Positions 5,568 to 5,576 of a stretch of 5,576 nt of DNA are shown piece by piece. A program made the translations under genes and the position numbers. Each line of letters starts with the position of its first letter. Position 1 is the first letter of the stretch. The notes under the pieces are model-generated. The model had not been told where the DNA came from and did not search any database. It saw only the letters and a program-made list of their open reading frames with translations. Source of the stretch: Thermodesulfovibrionales bacterium (GTDB taxonomy: Bacteria; Nitrospirota; Thermodesulfovibrionia; Thermodesulfovibrionales; UBA1546); the NCBI GenBank assembly GCA_030018605.1, contig JASEHP010000112.1:1-5576 (forward strand), read 5' to 3'.

Positions 5568-5576
5568 TTAATTTAC

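Overview
This window shows a compact bacterial operon on the + strand. GC content is moderate and the genes are separated by 1-6 nt. I infer an anaerobic Gram-negative lineage of the Nitrospirota/Desulfobacterota type. This rests on the gene style, on the ValRS with zinc-knuckle cysteines, and on my recollection that short heptanucleotide repeats inside genes occur in Nitrospirota-like genomes. The sequence itself does not prove the taxon.

Layout. Positions 1-63 are probably the last 20 codons of an upstream gene. A sigma70-type promoter (TTGACT-17 bp-TAAAAT) overlaps its stop codon and is followed by a strong ribosome binding site. The operon then runs: (1) a CheY-like receiver protein with a long Glu/Ala-rich linker and a duplicated C-terminal helical motif; (2) valS, valyl-tRNA synthetase, starting at GTG 1 nt after the previous stop; (3) an unnamed 161-residue protein built of 15-residue repeats with exact Gln and Gly ladders and a C-terminal membrane anchor, also 1 nt after the previous stop; (4) nadC, quinolinate phosphoribosyltransferase. 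Two of the genes are housekeeping (protein synthesis, NAD synthesis). The other two look structural or regulatory, perhaps concerned with cell-surface or cell-pole organisation, but that is inference.

The last 330 bases hold, on the minus strand and converging on nadC, an open frame with no start codon. It resembles the C-terminal half of DUF5615 PIN-like toxins and is cut by a stop codon upstream, so it is probably a gene remnant.

The most unusual feature is valS. It carries three different heptanucleotide repeat tracts (AATGNNN, ACTCGTC and AAGTCAG). All are in frame and lie where the ValRS family has variable loops. One falls inside the zinc-knuckle region, and another carries two small hairpins between direct repeats. 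The second notable item is the 15-residue ladder protein. I see no CRISPR array, complete insertion sequence, tRNA or rRNA.
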